A DNA stretch of 38,078 nucleotides, from the NCBI GenBank assembly GCA_031263485.1, contig JAISFS010000322.1, positions 1-38,078 of the forward strand. Reading direction: 5' to 3'. This DNA is from Deltaproteobacteria bacterium. Lineage in GTDB: Bacteria; Desulfobacterota; Desulfarculia; Adiutricales; Adiutricaceae. Both the position numbers and the translations under genes were made by a program. The first letter of the stretch is position 1; each line of letters opens with the position of its first letter. This document shows, piece after piece, positions 1-7,752 of the stretch. The notes under the pieces were generated by a model. It saw nothing but the letters and a program-made list of their open reading frames with translations. It was not told where the DNA came from and did no database searches.

Positions 1-2
1 TC

Positions 3-704
3 AAGACGCTTCTGAGCCAGATATTCCGGTACGCCGTCGCGAACGGGCTCATGGAAAGGGACTTCACGCTGGATCTTCGGGGGGCGTTCCCGCCGCTGAA
101 GACCGAACACCGCGCCGCCGTGACCGATCCCGCCAGGCTGGGCGAGCTTCTCAGGGCCATCGACGACTATCCCGGCTCCCCGGTAGTGGGGTTCGCCCTC
201 AAGATCCTTCCCTACGTCTTCGTCCGGCCCGGCGAGCTCCGCAACGCCGCCTGGGAAGAGGTGAGCCTGGACGAGTCCCTCTGGCGCATCCCTGCGTCGC
301 GGATGAAGATGCGGGTCGCGCACTCGGTACCGCTGGCTTCCCAGGTCAAAACGCTGTTCGCGGGGCTCAAGGAGCTGACCGGGCAGGGCCAGTACCTGTT
401 CCCCGGAGCCAGGACCAGGGTCAGGCCGATATCGGACGTCGCCATGCTGGCCGCGCTGCGCCGCCTGGGCTACGGGACGGCAGAGGTCTGCCCCCACGGG
501 TTCAGGACCACGGCCTCGACCCTCCTTCACGAGAAAGGGTACCCTTCGGAATGGATCGAGGCCCAGCTTGCGCACCGGGACGCTAACGCCGTCCGCGCCG
601 CGTATGACCGCGCCGAGCACCTTCAGGAGCGGACACGGATGATGCAGGAATGGGCCGACTACCTGGACTCCCTCCGAGCAGGACCCGTGACTCCCTCACG
701 TTAG
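3..704 (+). CDS. Tyrosine recombinase (P4-type integrase), C-terminal part
   Basis: The reading frame is open from the left edge of the window, so the gene begins upstream and only the catalytic part and a little of the core-binding part are present; the ATG at position 51 is internal. Catalytic landmarks of the family are visible: the first arginine in VRPGELRNAAW, the HGFR box in CPHGFRTTASTLLH, the AHRD segment, and the nucleophilic tyrosine in AVRAAYDRAEH, followed by the usual short helical tail. The layout matches integrases of P4-like phages and genomic islands, which cut and rejoin DNA at an attachment site, often a tRNA gene. The C-terminal half is undamaged. Decayed mobile genes follow directly, so it probably marks the edge of an island. 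Family assignment is firm; whether the protein is active cannot be told because the N-terminus lies outside. Confidence 0.88.
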   Translation, partial: KTLLSQIFRYAVANGLMERDFTLDLRGAFPPLKTEHRAAVTDPARLGELLRAIDDYPGSPVVGFALKILPYVFVRPGELRNAAWEEVSLDESLWRIPASRMKMRVAHSVPLASQVKTLFAGLKELTGQGQYLFPGARTRVRPISDVAMLAALRRLGYGTAEVCPHGFRTTASTLLHEKGYPSEWIEAQLAHRDANAVRAAYDRAEHLQERTRMMQEWADYLDSLRAGPVTPSR

Positions 705-814
705 CCGCCTTTACGGGCAGGTATTGTCCTTCGATCAAGGGCACCCCCGCTTTGCGGTCCTCCACCCATTGGTCGACGGCATTGAGCGGCCATGCTTTTC
801 CGCGGATGCCGACA

Positions 815-1393
815 GAAGGCGGCGGCCATCACCAGCGAGTACATGGATGCCCCTTCGAACGTGATCGTGCTCGCGGTCGACGAGAAGACCAGCATCCAGG
901 CGATCGAGAGGCTGAACGGTCACGTTAGGAGCGGCTGGGGGCTGCTCGTCAGGGGTCTGAACGGCACCCTATAAGCGCCACGGGGTCCTCGACCTGTTCG
1001 CCGGGCTGGAGACCAGGTCCGGCCATCGTGCATACCATGATCAGGTTGCGGAAAAGGCGCGCGGAGTTCCTTGAGTTCATGGATCAGGTCGTGGAGGAAA
1101 TCCACGGAGTCAAGGAGCCCGACGGCGTGATCGAGCTCCACGTCATCCTGGACAACTGTTGCATCCGCAAGGGATTCGACGGGTGGCTCGCCGTTCACCC
1201 GAACGTCTCCTTCTTCTTTACCCCGACTTCCGCCAGCTGGCTGAACCTGTGCGAGGTGTTCTTCGTGAAGTTGACCCGCCACTCCCTCAAGGGAGCAAAT
1301 ATCCTGTCCCTCGATGACCTGCAGGAAACCATCGGAGCTTACGTGAAGTTCCGCAACGAACCCCCCAAACTTTACCGCTGGCGGAAGAGGTAG
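815..1393 (+). pseudogene. IS630-family transposase remnant, frameshifted
   Basis: Three reading frames together spell one IS630-type DDE transposase catalytic domain. The first, to about 974, has EYMDAPSN and DEKTSIQAIER with the first catalytic Asp. The second, about 970-1035, has YKRHGVLDLFAGLE. The third, about 1035-1393, has VILDNCCIRK with the second Asp, then TPTSASWLNLCEVFF with the Glu, and ends FRNEPPKLYRWRKR. Two frame changes break the gene, and the N-terminal helix-turn-helix half is missing, so this is a dead fragment although all three acidic residues survive. No terminal inverted repeats were found around it. It lies just after the integrase, in keeping with a degraded mobile island. 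Confidence 0.85.
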
Positions 1394-1462
1394 GCGAAAG
1401 GAGCCCGGCTCAGGAATACCTGCACGAACTTTTGCGATTATCCACTAGAGAAGGAACCCCCT

Positions 1463-1663
1463 ATGCCCCTGATCAACTGCCCCGACTGCGGAACCCAGGT
1501 TTCCGACTCCGCCCCCGCATGCCCTAAGTGCGGGCGGGACCTCGTACCATACCTGCCTAAACACAAACAACAGCCCGACAAGAAAAATGGCGGGTGCGCC
1601 AGGACCGCCATTATCGTTTACACGTACTGCGTCATCATGATCATAGTCCTTTATGCCATATAG
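1463..1663 (+). CDS. Small zinc-ribbon membrane protein
   Basis: A 66-residue protein with two CxxC pairs near the N-terminus (CPDCGTQVSDSAPACPKCG), the four-cysteine zinc-ribbon knuckle common in small bacterial membrane proteins. A charged linker rich in Lys and Gln follows, then one hydrophobic segment at the C-terminus (about residues 48-66). An AAGGAA Shine-Dalgarno site lies a few bases upstream of the ATG. The role is unknown; such proteins are usually inner-membrane with the ribbon in the cytoplasm. The TAG stop is in the same frame as the next open stretch (1691-1948), so the gene may once have been longer and been cut by this stop. Confidence 0.7.
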   Translation: MPLINCPDCGTQVSDSAPACPKCGRDLVPYLPKHKQQPDKKNGGCARTAIIVYTYCVIMIIVLYAI

Positions 1664-1690
1664 GGGACCGTCATCCGAAAGATTGCCCTT

Positions 1691-2202
1691 GTGTGGGACG
1701 ATTTGAATCACGCCGAACTGCTCACGCTGGAGCGTACTGAGCAACTCGCTTTAGAGCACTTCGAAAATGTTGCTCTTGAGCGTATCGTCAGGGAAGCCGA
1801 TTTCGCCAAAAAGGATCCACGTGAATTGTATGCATGGCATTTTATGTTTATTGGCTTTCACTCTATCGGAATAGTTCATCCTGCCGGAAAGTTCGTCAAA
1901 ATGGCGAAAAATTCCAAATATCTGGAATCGCCTAGCATATTTGGGTAGACACTGCCGGAAACCAGTGGTTTATTTTCGATGGCCGTGTTCTTGACCGTTT
2001 TTCCAAGGAGACTGCTGTCAACTTAACAGACCTCTCCGAGGGTTTGCATTTCACTGTCACCTGCGAGGGCAGAAACAAGACCTCGGTGACATCTAATTCC
2101 CCCACGTTATTTAACTGCACAAGGATATTACTCCGGTCGGTAAATGTGGGAAATTCTACAATACCTGGATTTTCACAACAATCATGGCTTTTCGGTTATT
2201 AA
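1691..2202 (+). pseudogene. Unassigned gene broken by a frameshift
   Basis: The first frame runs from a GTG at 1691 to a TAG near 1948 (85 codons, rich in Leu, Glu and aromatic residues). A second frame, open from about 1936 to the TAA at 2200-2202, continues with a protein-like stretch containing VDTAGNQWFIFDGRVLDRF and TVTCEGRNKTS but has no start codon of its own. The simplest reading is one gene with a frameshift near 1936-1948. The base composition is poorer in G+C than the large genes downstream. I recognise no family. The upstream zinc-ribbon gene is in the same frame as the first part and could be its original N-terminus, separated by a stop codon. Confidence 0.35.
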
Positions 2203-2442
2203 TCCATATGTGTTACGGCAATGACAATCAAGAATAATCTTTGAATTTAAACTTTAATTTTAACGTTCATCATGTTGAGTCCTGAAAATAATTTAGATTA
2301 TGAAGGTATCATCTTTTTCTCATTAATTACCGCCGGAGTAATACCCTGACCGTTTCCCTGGACGCTTTCGTCCCTGTCTAACTTTGTGCCGATGAGATTG
2401 ATGCCTCGCCTGACAACCTGCCACATCCGAAAGGCTTCCCCT

Positions 2443-2665
2443 ATGCTCCGCATGTCTCGCTTGGCAGTGGTCTGCCTCCTTGTCACATCCGTTCTTTTGG
2501 GTGCCACTCAGACCCTGCTCCTTGGCCAGCCAAGTTATGACTTTTACGGTACAGGCGAACAGTTCATCAGGGAATAAGATGACGACGTAATCGCCGTCGG
2601 CCTCAAATTCAAGGGGGAAATGCTATTGATTGAGGGGGATCGCGAGTTCAATATCACAAAGTCAT
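2443..2665 (+). pseudogene. Possible secreted small protein interrupted by a stop codon
   Basis: The frame starts MLRMSRLAVVCLLV and continues with a hydrophobic stretch that looks like a signal peptide, then a polar region (PSYDFYGTGEQFI). A TAA at about 2575-2577 interrupts it, and the same frame stays open afterwards for roughly 29 codons (DDDVIAVGLKFKGEMLL). This pattern suggests an exported protein with a nonsense mutation, but the stretch is short and no family is recognised. Confidence 0.25.
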
Positions 2666-2678
2666 GCTGACGGTTCCC

Positions 2679-2703
2679 CTGTAGTGTTCATGGGACACTA
2701 CAG
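2679..2703. other. Perfect 9-bp hairpin
   Basis: CTGTAGTGT (2679-2687) and ACACTACAG (2695-2703) form a perfect stem around a 7-base loop. No T-run follows on either side, so it is not a classical intrinsic terminator. It lies in the poorly coding gap before the methyltransferase remnant; role unknown. Confidence 0.4.
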
Positions 2704-2878
2704 TAACTGTTATTCGTAAACGTGTAATTTTCCCGTCTCGGCCTCGGATACAGCTTTGCTTCGCAAAAGACAAACCGCCGGACTCATATCGAGAGCAGAC
2801 GGGAGGTTTCAATCTCTTATCGTAATGGAAGAGTGCTCCGTACATTGAACGCGATCCGCATCCCCCCGAAAGGACCCC

Positions 2879-3681
2879 ATGCCAGACTTCCCCCGCCTCC
2901 TGTGTTACGGCGACAACCTCCAAGTGCATCGCGACCACACGTCAGGGACGAGTCCGTGCCCTCGTCTACCTCGACTCCCGTTCAACTCCAAGAGGCTGTA
3001 CAATGTCAGTTTCGGGGGCGAGGCGTAGACCGCCGCATCCGATGACACCTGGAGTGGACCGAGGAGACCGCCGCCGATCATGCATACGTCCAGGCGAAGG
3101 TGCCGCCCGCCATGGCCCCGCTCCTGCATGGCTTCAGGGAGTCCGCCGGGGAAATCATGGTCGCGTACCTCGCCATGATGTCGGCCCGCCTCGTAGAGCT
3201 CGGACGCGTCCTCAAGCCTACGGGCTCCATATACCTCCACTGAGACCCCACCTCCTCCCATTACCTCAAGACGGTCATGGACGCCGTCTTCGGCAGGGAA
3301 AACTTCCGCAACGAGATCATATGGAAGCGCACTTCTGCCCACAGCGACGCGATGAGATGGGGGGCCGTCCACGACACGATCCTGAACTATGTCAGGTCCG
3401 GGGATTTCGTGTGGAACCGGCACCGTAACGGACACTACGGGAAATACGTCGCCCAGAAATACCGTTGCGCTGACGGGGACGGGAGGCGGTACCGCCTGAG
3501 CGACGCCACCGCCTTAGGGCTCGCGAGTTACAGGAGATACCTGGATGAGATCCCCGGGGTGCCCGTTGCCGACTTCAGGGTTCTCGTGCCGCCCTCGATG
3601 ATTGTCAGGTCCAGAGCCATGCCGCCCGTCAGCATATACCCGATAACGGGACGGCCGTGTCAGGGATTTTCGCCATTTTGA
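2879..3681 (+). pseudogene. DNA (adenine/cytosine-N4) methyltransferase remnant
   Basis: The frame begins with MPDFPRLLCYGDNLQV, the start typical of type III-like site-specific DNA methyltransferases. The expected DPPFNS motif at about 2970 is damaged by a frameshift (VYLDS in one frame, FNSKRLYNVSFGGEA in the next). Downstream come VELGRVLKPTGSIYLH, an in-frame TGA at 3241-3243 exactly where the family has the Cys of HCDP, then MDAVFGRENFRNEIIWKRTSAHS and YLDEIPGVPV. The C-terminal helper region is lost. Several frame changes plus the stop mean no functional enzyme is made. An intact relative would methylate DNA using S-adenosylmethionine, alone or with a restriction subunit; no restriction gene is visible here. 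Confidence 0.8.
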
Positions 3682-3699
3682 AGATAATTCCCTCGGAGG

Positions 3700-3732
3700 A
3701 TTTCTCCCCCCGTTTGGGGGAAATTTTGTAGC
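3700..3732. terminator. Possible C/G hairpin with a short T-run
   Basis: A run of C after ATTTCT pairs with GGGGG across a CGTTT loop, with flanking A/T extending the stem, and a short T-run follows on the plus strand. This resembles a weak intrinsic terminator just after the methyltransferase remnant. Confidence 0.35.
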
Positions 3733-3772
3733 CGTTTACCTCCACGAAATCCTGCTCTTTCTATCCGGCCTT

Positions 3773-3889
3773 TTATCCAGGAGCAGAAATCCCGCTGACC
3801 CCCCGCCTACGGACGTCCTTGGCGCTGACGCAAAAGACGTCCTTCTTGCCAACCTTAATGGGCTTGATTTCAATCAGATCGCCGCTCAT
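3773..3889 (-). CDS. Possible 38-residue peptide, unassigned
   Basis: An ATG at 3889 (minus strand) lies a few bases after a GGAGGGA Shine-Dalgarno-like site and opens a short lysine-rich frame (MSGDLIEIKPIKVGKKDVF). No family is recognised. It sits in an otherwise empty stretch from 3682 to 4060 and may be chance or the end of an eroded gene. Confidence 0.2.
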   Translation of the reverse strand: MSGDLIEIKPIKVGKKDVFCVSAKDVRRRGVSGISAPG

Positions 3890-4074
3890 CGTTCCCTCCA
3901 CAGGCCGGGCACGAAAAACCCCGGCTAGGGCTGGCTCCCTGCGGAGGTTGACTCCGGACGGCTTCGTTGCTATCTTTCCGCCCATACCCGATCCTTCCAG
4001 CAAGGGCGCGAGTCAACCCCTCCGGGCAGTTGACCGCAGCCCCGAGGGGCGTTTTCGTCTCTACACGTGACTGC

Positions 4075-4596
4075 GGCCTTGCCGCAAGTCAAGACCCTCT
4101 GAGTCGCACTTCGGCTCCACCAGGAGCCTCTTCCGCTCATTTCCGTCCATCAGGAACGTCAGGTCGTCCACCTTGATCCCGGTCGTCGGCGCCTTGAGTC
4201 CCAGAGCCTCCCCTGGCCGTTCGGCCGTTACCCTGAAGCGAGCTGGTTGCGCAACACGGCGAGGTCCAGGAGCGCCGGGACGCTCTCCGCGCCGTAGGGC
4301 TTCAGTCTCGACTCCAGCCGCCCGAGCGGCCGCTCGTCCTGCCGCCTGAACAGCCGGTTCAGGTACGCCTCCCGCAGGAGCCACGCCAGGAGCTTCCGCC
4401 CCCCTGTGAGGTTAAGGCTCCTGAGGTCCCGTTCCAGCTTGGTTCGGGACTTCGGCTGGCCTTCGCGCCCCTTGCTCCATATCGAACCTCTGCCGGAGCC
4501 AGTCCCAAGACGTGAAGCCTCGAACCCCTCCACCTGCCGATCGGATCCTCTCGCGAAGGATCCTTCCTGTCCCAGCCCATGCGGTTCCCAGCCCAT
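4075..4596 (-). pseudogene. Unassigned degenerate reading frame
   Basis: A protein-like segment on the minus strand (containing LNLTGGRKLLAWLLREAYL and VPALLDLAVLRNQLA, ending near 4228) is followed in another frame by a second one (GIKVDDLTFLMDGNERKRL) ending near 4061-4075. Together they suggest one gene with a frameshift near 4230. The first 40 or so codons of the upstream frame look random. No domain is recognised. It lies between the methyltransferase remnant and the MITE pair, inside the decayed island. Confidence 0.25.
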
Positions 4597-4756
4597 GCGA
4601 TCACCTTCCTTTCATACGGCATATCTTTATCACGTCCCGGCCATGGCCATAAGTCGATTTCCGGCCAATTCCCGGCAAGCGGCCCTGTCCGGATTCGTCA
4701 TGAAGACAGCCAGACCGGACAAGTGATTGCTGGAATCTGACGGCAAGTTGAGTCCT

Positions 4757-4943
4757 AAGCTTGATTCCACTGCAAAAACCCTCCACCTCGACAGGGTAGC
4801 GGAACTTCATGGAGCCATCGCATTGGCATCCTGGCGCTAAAGCCTTGAACCGCCGCACTTCTGCGCACCCTTTACCCCGATACTCGGCCCTCAAATGACT
4901 GCCAGGAGGCGAGGGAGGGGGTTTTCGCAGTGGAATCAAGCTT
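4757..4943. mobile_element. MITE-like element, copy 1
   Basis: The element starts AAGCTTGATTCCACTGC and ends with the exact inverse GCAGTGGAATCAAGCTT; the terminal inverted repeat goes on for several more bases (AAAACC against GGTTTT, with one change). It is about 187 bp, carries no reading frame, and is followed directly by a second diverged copy sharing the AAGCTT junction. Short length, long inverted ends and no gene fit a miniature inverted-repeat transposable element. No transposase with matching ends is in the window. Confidence 0.7.
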
Positions 4944-5117
4944 GATTCCACTGCGAATACCTTCCCCAGCGATGGAGAAGCTGGACGCTATGTGCCCATC
5001 GCATTGGCACCCTTGCGCTTAAACCTAAAACCACCGTCCGTCTGTGCAGCCATTTCCCGGACACTCTGCCCTCAAATGAATGCCAGGAGGTGGTGGGATG
5101 GTTTTTGCAGTGGAATC
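4938..5117. mobile_element. MITE-like element, copy 2
   Basis: A second unit in direct orientation, starting AAGCTTGATTCCACTGCG and ending GGTTTTTGCAGTGGAATC. The interior shares blocks with copy 1, such as CCATCGCATTGGCA and CCCTCAAATGA followed by TGCCAGGAGG, but is clearly diverged. The right end lacks the AAGCTT seen at the other three ends. The tandem arrangement suggests insertion next to, or into, the end of the first copy, or duplication of one unit. Confidence 0.65.
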
Positions 5118-5203
5118 AGACCAGGATAAGGTTGAATCCATTGCCAAGACGCTGAAGTCCGCTGTTTTCATCATGGGTAGCCTGTCAGCCGGAGGAGGCA
5201 AAA

Positions 5204-5529
5204 ATGAACGGATTGGAGATCATCAAGCCGGATTCCGATCTTGAAACGATCATTTGGGAGATCAGGCTTGACTGCCGTAACGAAATTATAATCAAATGTC
5301 ATGTGATTGTGAGTTTGACAAATTCGCAGAACTGTTGGATAGCCTGCGGGATAAGCTTTTCATTTTAAATATCGTTTCTGTCGATCTTTCCTTTAACACT
5401 CCTCCTGATATCGCTTCGCAGATCATTATGAAGTTTGCCAGACAGAACGCTTCAGAATTTCGAGGCGAACCTATTGAAATCGAAATCTTGATAGTCTCTA
5501 TCGAAAGTTCGTTACTAGTTTATGCTTAA
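5204..5529 (+). pseudogene. Small unassigned gene with a frameshift
   Basis: GGAGGAGG stands about six bases before an ATG at 5204, one of the best ribosome sites in the window. The frame from that ATG reads MNGLEIIKPDSDLETIIWEI and then runs to a stop about 54 codons on. Near 5294-5305 a different frame takes over with a convincing acidic, amphipathic sequence (CEFDKFAELLDSLRDKLF to the TAA just after 5526). The two halves look like one protein of about 108 residues, broken by a one-base shift. The ATG at 5296 is possible for the second half alone but has no good ribosome site. No family recognised; size and acidity recall immunity or antitoxin proteins, which is only a guess. Confidence 0.4.
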
Positions 5530-6821
5530 AAAATCATCATTTGTCTTCGTAACTCCGATATGCCTCTTTCAATTGACTCTATCCCATATCCACAACCTCG
5601 GAAACTACCGGACGTCTCCAGGAGCGTATCATGAGTCCCACCCCGGAAAAAAAAATTGTTTTACAAGAAAATTTCCTATGGGTCGTACCGGTTCTGACAT
5701 CGGCTCCAACGGATTAAATGCAGTCATTCCGAATTCCCTGACAGAGAGTGCCCATACCGTCCAGCGTCCTGAAGCGGCAGATTCCCGCGCAGGACGATGG
5801 AGCGCCAGTCTTGCCCCGCGTTCCGGGTCTGGATGACGAGGGTCGTTAGCCTCAGTATGGTTCTTGATGTCGGGCATTGAAATGTCGAGCTGACGAGATT
5901 CCTGAGTCTGACCGAACGGCAGTCGCGTTGGCTTGCCATCCGCTGTCGCCATCCTGGGAAATCGCTGGAAAACAGTTGCGATTGCCAAGATGCCAGGAAG
6001 GGTTAGTAGGCGATACATCTCCCAACACAGGCATATCCTCGAACAAAAATGCCCAGCCTTGACCCTCACGGGTATTCCAGCGGGGCGTCTTCGTTTCTGC
6101 CGCTCAGGTGCAACTCATTTGACGAGCTTTAGCCCGGAGGGGGCAGTTGGCCGGAAGTCAGCCCTGGGACTGCCGCCAGAAGAGCGTTCTGCCGTTTCGG
6201 GTGGTGACAATACATCAGATTGCGTCTTTAATTGTTTTATCTACCTTCTGTAGCTTTCCCATAAAACTTACGCATTAGAACCCGTGACTCTTGCCTCCGG
6301 CACAAGGCTCTTGCCTTCTCTCAAGAAGCTCACATTCGGCCCCTTTAGCAGTCCGTCAGTACCTCCATGGTTACGGCGTTGCCGGTCGATCTCGATTCCT
6401 CGACCAGGACTTCCGAAGGATGCCTAGGGGCCGTGAGTTCCAAGCCTCTTCGGAGGTCATAGGTTCGACCGGGACGGGAGCCCCGAAAAGGTCACGGGGA
6501 ACATTTCGTTGAACTTCCCCGGACGGTCCCTCCAGTGCAGTTGAAGGTCTCGCTGCAACATGGCAGCGGCCAGTGCCCTGGAAGCGGCTTTTGAGCGGCT
6601 CGAGGCGATCTGCTGTTGTCCTTAAGACAACCCTCAACCCTTGCTGGTAAACGGTTCGGGGAGGCCTTTGGTTATCTCCCTTCAGAACGGCCCCGGCAGG
6701 AATCAACGTGATACGTATCGGAAGGGCTGAATCAGGCAGACAGTTGCTTGCGGAGATGAAGGCTGGAAGGGAAAGCGAAGGCTTGAGTTGCAACCTGGGC
6801 CGCTCTGCCGCTTTTCCGGTT

Positions 6822-6855
6822 TTCCGCTCTTCCGCTCTTCCGCTCTTCCGCTCTC
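6822..6855. repeat. Short tandem repeat, 8-bp unit TTCCGCTC
   Basis: About four head-to-tail copies of TTCCGCTC, with degenerate copies just before them. It lies outside any convincing gene. Confidence 0.7.
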
Positions 6856-7523
6856 TTGTCATTTCCAAAGTTCTCTAGGATAATGGAATCGGCAGAATAG
6901 CCTCAGCAGGTTCATTTCCGGAAGCTTCCGGCGGGTCAGCCCCTCACGCGGCTTGAAGCCTGTCCCCATGCCGCATCGTTGGACATGGAAGGCCTGGCGA
7001 CTTCGCCGTCTTTCGATCGCCCATGACGATCCGGTACCGGTTCACTAATGCCCAGAAACGGGGAAAGGCGAGCGGCAGGGGCGGTGTTGCCACCGGCGCT
7101 CGAAGTATTTTTTCCCAAAACACCTTTTTTTTTCTTAAAATACGATTTCGGTTTTTTTTCCTGGCATCCCGCTTGTCGGCATGCTATATGGTGATAGTAC
7201 CCAAAGGAAACCACGGGTCGGCGTCCGGGCCCGGGCTTATGCCTGACCGGATATCCCCGATGCCATCCCGCCCCGGACGGGGGCGGACCGGACCTCGCGG
7301 AATCGCTCCCTTTTCAGGCGAACGATCCCTCTTTCACATACCCTTAGTTATTCCAAGCTGACCAGACCACTAGATCCAGATGTCCTGGCCCCGGACGCTC
7401 GCTGATTCCTCCGTCTGCGGGGCCTCGATGACCTGCCGCCCGGCACCTGCGGTTTCGCCTTTGCATGTCTCCGGCGCCCGAGGCCCCGTTGAGGCTCCCC
7501 TCTCTGACCTTCGGCCAGGAGGC

Positions 7524-7568
7524 TAGGTGCCTTTGAACCCTAACAAATAGGTGCCCTTGAACCCTAAC
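7524..7568. repeat. 24-bp direct repeat, two copies and a partial third
   Basis: TAGGTGCCTTTGAACCCTAAC (7524-7544) recurs with one change at 7548-7568, and CGATGCCCT just after looks like a decayed third copy. The repeats stand about 185 bases before the proposed start of the helical-repeat gene, so a regulatory role is possible but unproven. Confidence 0.6.
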
Positions 7569-7752
7569 TAAATCGATGCCCTGCGGCAGGGTGCCCGCTG
7601 ATTCCGGCAAGGCAGTCCCTCAAGCCCGCGGCAATCCACCGAAAGGCCGTTCGTTGCCTGCGGGATCCCTTCCGGGAACGCTCAGGGCCCAACCAAATTT
7701 TCCCAACCTCAGTCCCCGTGCCGCCCGAGGCCCGAGGGCGGCGCCAGGACGC

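Larger units (their letters stand above)
5530..7752. other. Gene-poor stretch, 2.2 kb
   Basis: Open frames here on both strands have no recognisable domains, no good ribosome sites and random-looking composition, so none is called. The stretch holds a short tandem repeat near 6822-6852, long T-runs near 7128-7160, and a 24-bp repeat near 7524-7568. A minus-strand frame at about 5629-6069 may be an eroded gene, but I cannot name it. Confidence 0.5.

Noticed and set aside
815..1393. Programmed frameshifting in the IS630 transposase
   Set aside because: Two frame changes are needed and the N-terminal half is missing, so the element is dead.
3241..3243. In-frame TGA at a conserved cysteine of the methyltransferase, as if it encoded selenocysteine
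   Set aside because: The same gene has separate frameshifts and a lost C-terminus, and no SECIS-like hairpin was noticed just downstream, so a plain nonsense mutation is the better reading.
6425..6495. tRNA-like stretch containing GGTTCGACC
   Set aside because: The flanking bases do not form a T-stem, anticodon arm or acceptor stem.
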